Source of the DNA: MED-G105 sp965263305
GTDB taxonomy: Bacteria > Pseudomonadota > Alphaproteobacteria > Caulobacterales > Parvularculaceae
Length of the DNA: 64,000 nucleotides
Direction: 5' to 3'
Assembly: GCA_965263305.1 (NCBI GenBank)
Contig: OZ253666.1
Coordinates: forward strand, 2,480,001-2,544,000
Shown: positions 63,246 through 64,000 of the stretch, piece after piece
Numbering within the stretch: the stretch's first letter is position 1
Layout of the letters: each line of letters opens with the position of its first letter
The notes under the pieces: generated by a model
What the model saw: only the letters and a program-made list of their open reading frames with translations
Database searches by the model: none
What the model was told of the DNA's origin: nothing
Made by a program: the position numbers and the translations under genes

Positions 63246-64000
63246 ATGTCAGAAATCAACAATCCGATCCTTCGCGGTTTCAACCCTGACCCTTCCATTT
63301 GCCGAGTACAGAACGATTTTTATATCGCAACATCGACCTTTGAATGGTACCCGGGCGTTCAAATTCATCACTCGACAGATTTAAAAAATTGGCGATTAGT
63401 CCATCGGCCGCTTAATCGAAAATCGTTGTTAGATCTCACCGGCGTTCCCGATTCTTGCGGTGTGTGGGCGCCGTGTTTGTCATACGCCGATGGAATGTTC
63501 TGGCTTTGCTATACAGTGGTTACGCGCTTCGATGGCGATTTTAAAGACACCCATAACTACCTGACATGGTCGACCAAGATTGATGGTGATTGGGCTGATC
63601 CAATTTATATGAATTCAAGCGGGTTCGACCCTAGTCTGTTTCATGATGATGACGGGCGGAAATGGCATTCCAATATGATCTGGGACCATCGGCCTGATCA
63701 AACTTATTTTCGCGGCATTGTCCTTCAGGAATATTGCCACGAGAACCAGAGACTTATCGGCGCTAGGAAAATAATTTTTGATGGTACAAAGACGGATTAT
63801 ACCGAAGGGCCCCATCTATATAAGCGGGGCGGGTATTACTACTTAATGACGGCGGAGGGGGGCACCGGCTACGGTCACGCCGTGACCTTCGCCAGATCAA
63901 AAGATATTTGGGGGCCTTACGAAGAAGATCCGCAACTGCACGCCGTAACGGCGCGGGATAAGCCGAATGCTGATTTGCAGCGCACGGGGCATGGCGCCAT
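63246..64000 (+). CDS. GH43 glycoside hydrolase (beta-xylosidase/arabinofuranosidase type), 3'-truncated
   Basis: The frame is open from ATG 63246 (AAAGG site) to the window edge, about 251 residues. GH43 five-blade propeller features: catalytic base Asp in FNPDPSICR, the second conserved Asp in SSGFDPSLFHDDDG and acid Glu in TKTDYTEGPHLYKRGG. Starts with NNPILRGFNPDPSI, typical of xylan 1,4-beta-xylosidases (XynB). No signal peptide is seen, so it acts on imported xylo-oligosaccharides. Regulated from the operator at 63070. The C-terminal part (often a beta-sandwich) is outside the window. Confidence 0.92.
   Translation, partial: MSEINNPILRGFNPDPSICRVQNDFYIATSTFEWYPGVQIHHSTDLKNWRLVHRPLNRKSLLDLTGVPDSCGVWAPCLSYADGMFWLCYTVVTRFDGDFKDTHNYLTWSTKIDGDWADPIYMNSSGFDPSLFHDDDGRKWHSNMIWDHRPDQTYFRGIVLQEYCHENQRLIGARKIIFDGTKTDYTEGPHLYKRGGYYYLMTAEGGTGYGHAVTFARSKDIWGPYEEDPQLHAVTARDKPNADLQRTGHGA

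Overview
The window looks like chromosome from an aerobic, free-living alphaproteobacterium. This is inferred from moderate GC, the Rrf2/NsrR, XRE and LacI proteins, an OprP-like porin, TonB-dependent transport, and a PhaC/phasin plus wax-ester-synthase storage locus. A marine lineage such as Parvularculales or Caulobacterales is my guess, not something the sequence proves. I saw no rRNA, tRNA, CRISPR array or intact insertion sequence.

Layout. 1-4.7 kb: the end of a receiver-domain protein, then a gene-poor stretch with two XRE regulators, small ORFs and several strong palindromes. 4.8-8.6 kb: a self-sufficient CYP102-type P450 (P450 fused to its reductase) behind a glutathione peroxidase. 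8.8-16.1 kb: a carbon-storage locus (PhaE-like protein, class III-like PhaC, GNAT protein, two alpha/beta hydrolases, phasin, a WS/DGAT with a C-terminal HhH module, TetR). 16.1-20.5 kb: galactose (galT, galK) and nucleoside/ribose (nucleoside hydrolase, ribokinase) salvage. 20.5-26.2 kb: a 2OG-Fe(II) oxygenase, then an ECF sigma factor, anti-sigma factor, outer-membrane protein and subtilase lipoprotein. 26.2-34 kb: a LacI regulator, then a compact operon of P-loop NTPase, degenerate ABC exporter, histidine kinase and response regulator, followed by an OprP-like porin. 35-37.2 kb: a large FG-GAP/ASPIC-UnbV secreted protein. 37.6-47.1 kb: LysR, TonB receptor, GMC oxidoreductase, aldehyde dehydrogenase and lipoprotein alkylsulfatase. 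47.1-55.2 kb: a GH13 glucosidase and the complete histidine-utilisation set (hutU, hutH, hutI / hutC, hutG). 55.4-56.3 kb: NsrR and a group III truncated haemoglobin. 56.3-64 kb: transketolase, transaldolase, xylA, xylB, a LacI-type regulator and the start of a GH43 xylosidase.

How the parts fit. The xylose block runs from oligosaccharide (GH43) through XylA and XylB into the non-oxidative pentose phosphate pathway (Tkt, Tal). Two copies of one LacI-type operator, before xylB and before GH43, tie it together. The alkylsulfatase operon reads as sulfatase, then alcohol oxidation, then aldehyde oxidation, with a TonB receptor for uptake.

The best candidates for something new are two. First, the translationally coupled P-loop NTPase and an ABC-exporter-like protein that has lost every recognisable ATPase motif, co-transcribed with a two-component system. 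Second, an anti-sigma factor whose extracytoplasmic domain resembles a subtilisin propeptide, encoded close to a subtilase lipoprotein. A third theme is storage-granule proteins that carry nucleic-acid-binding tails or modules.
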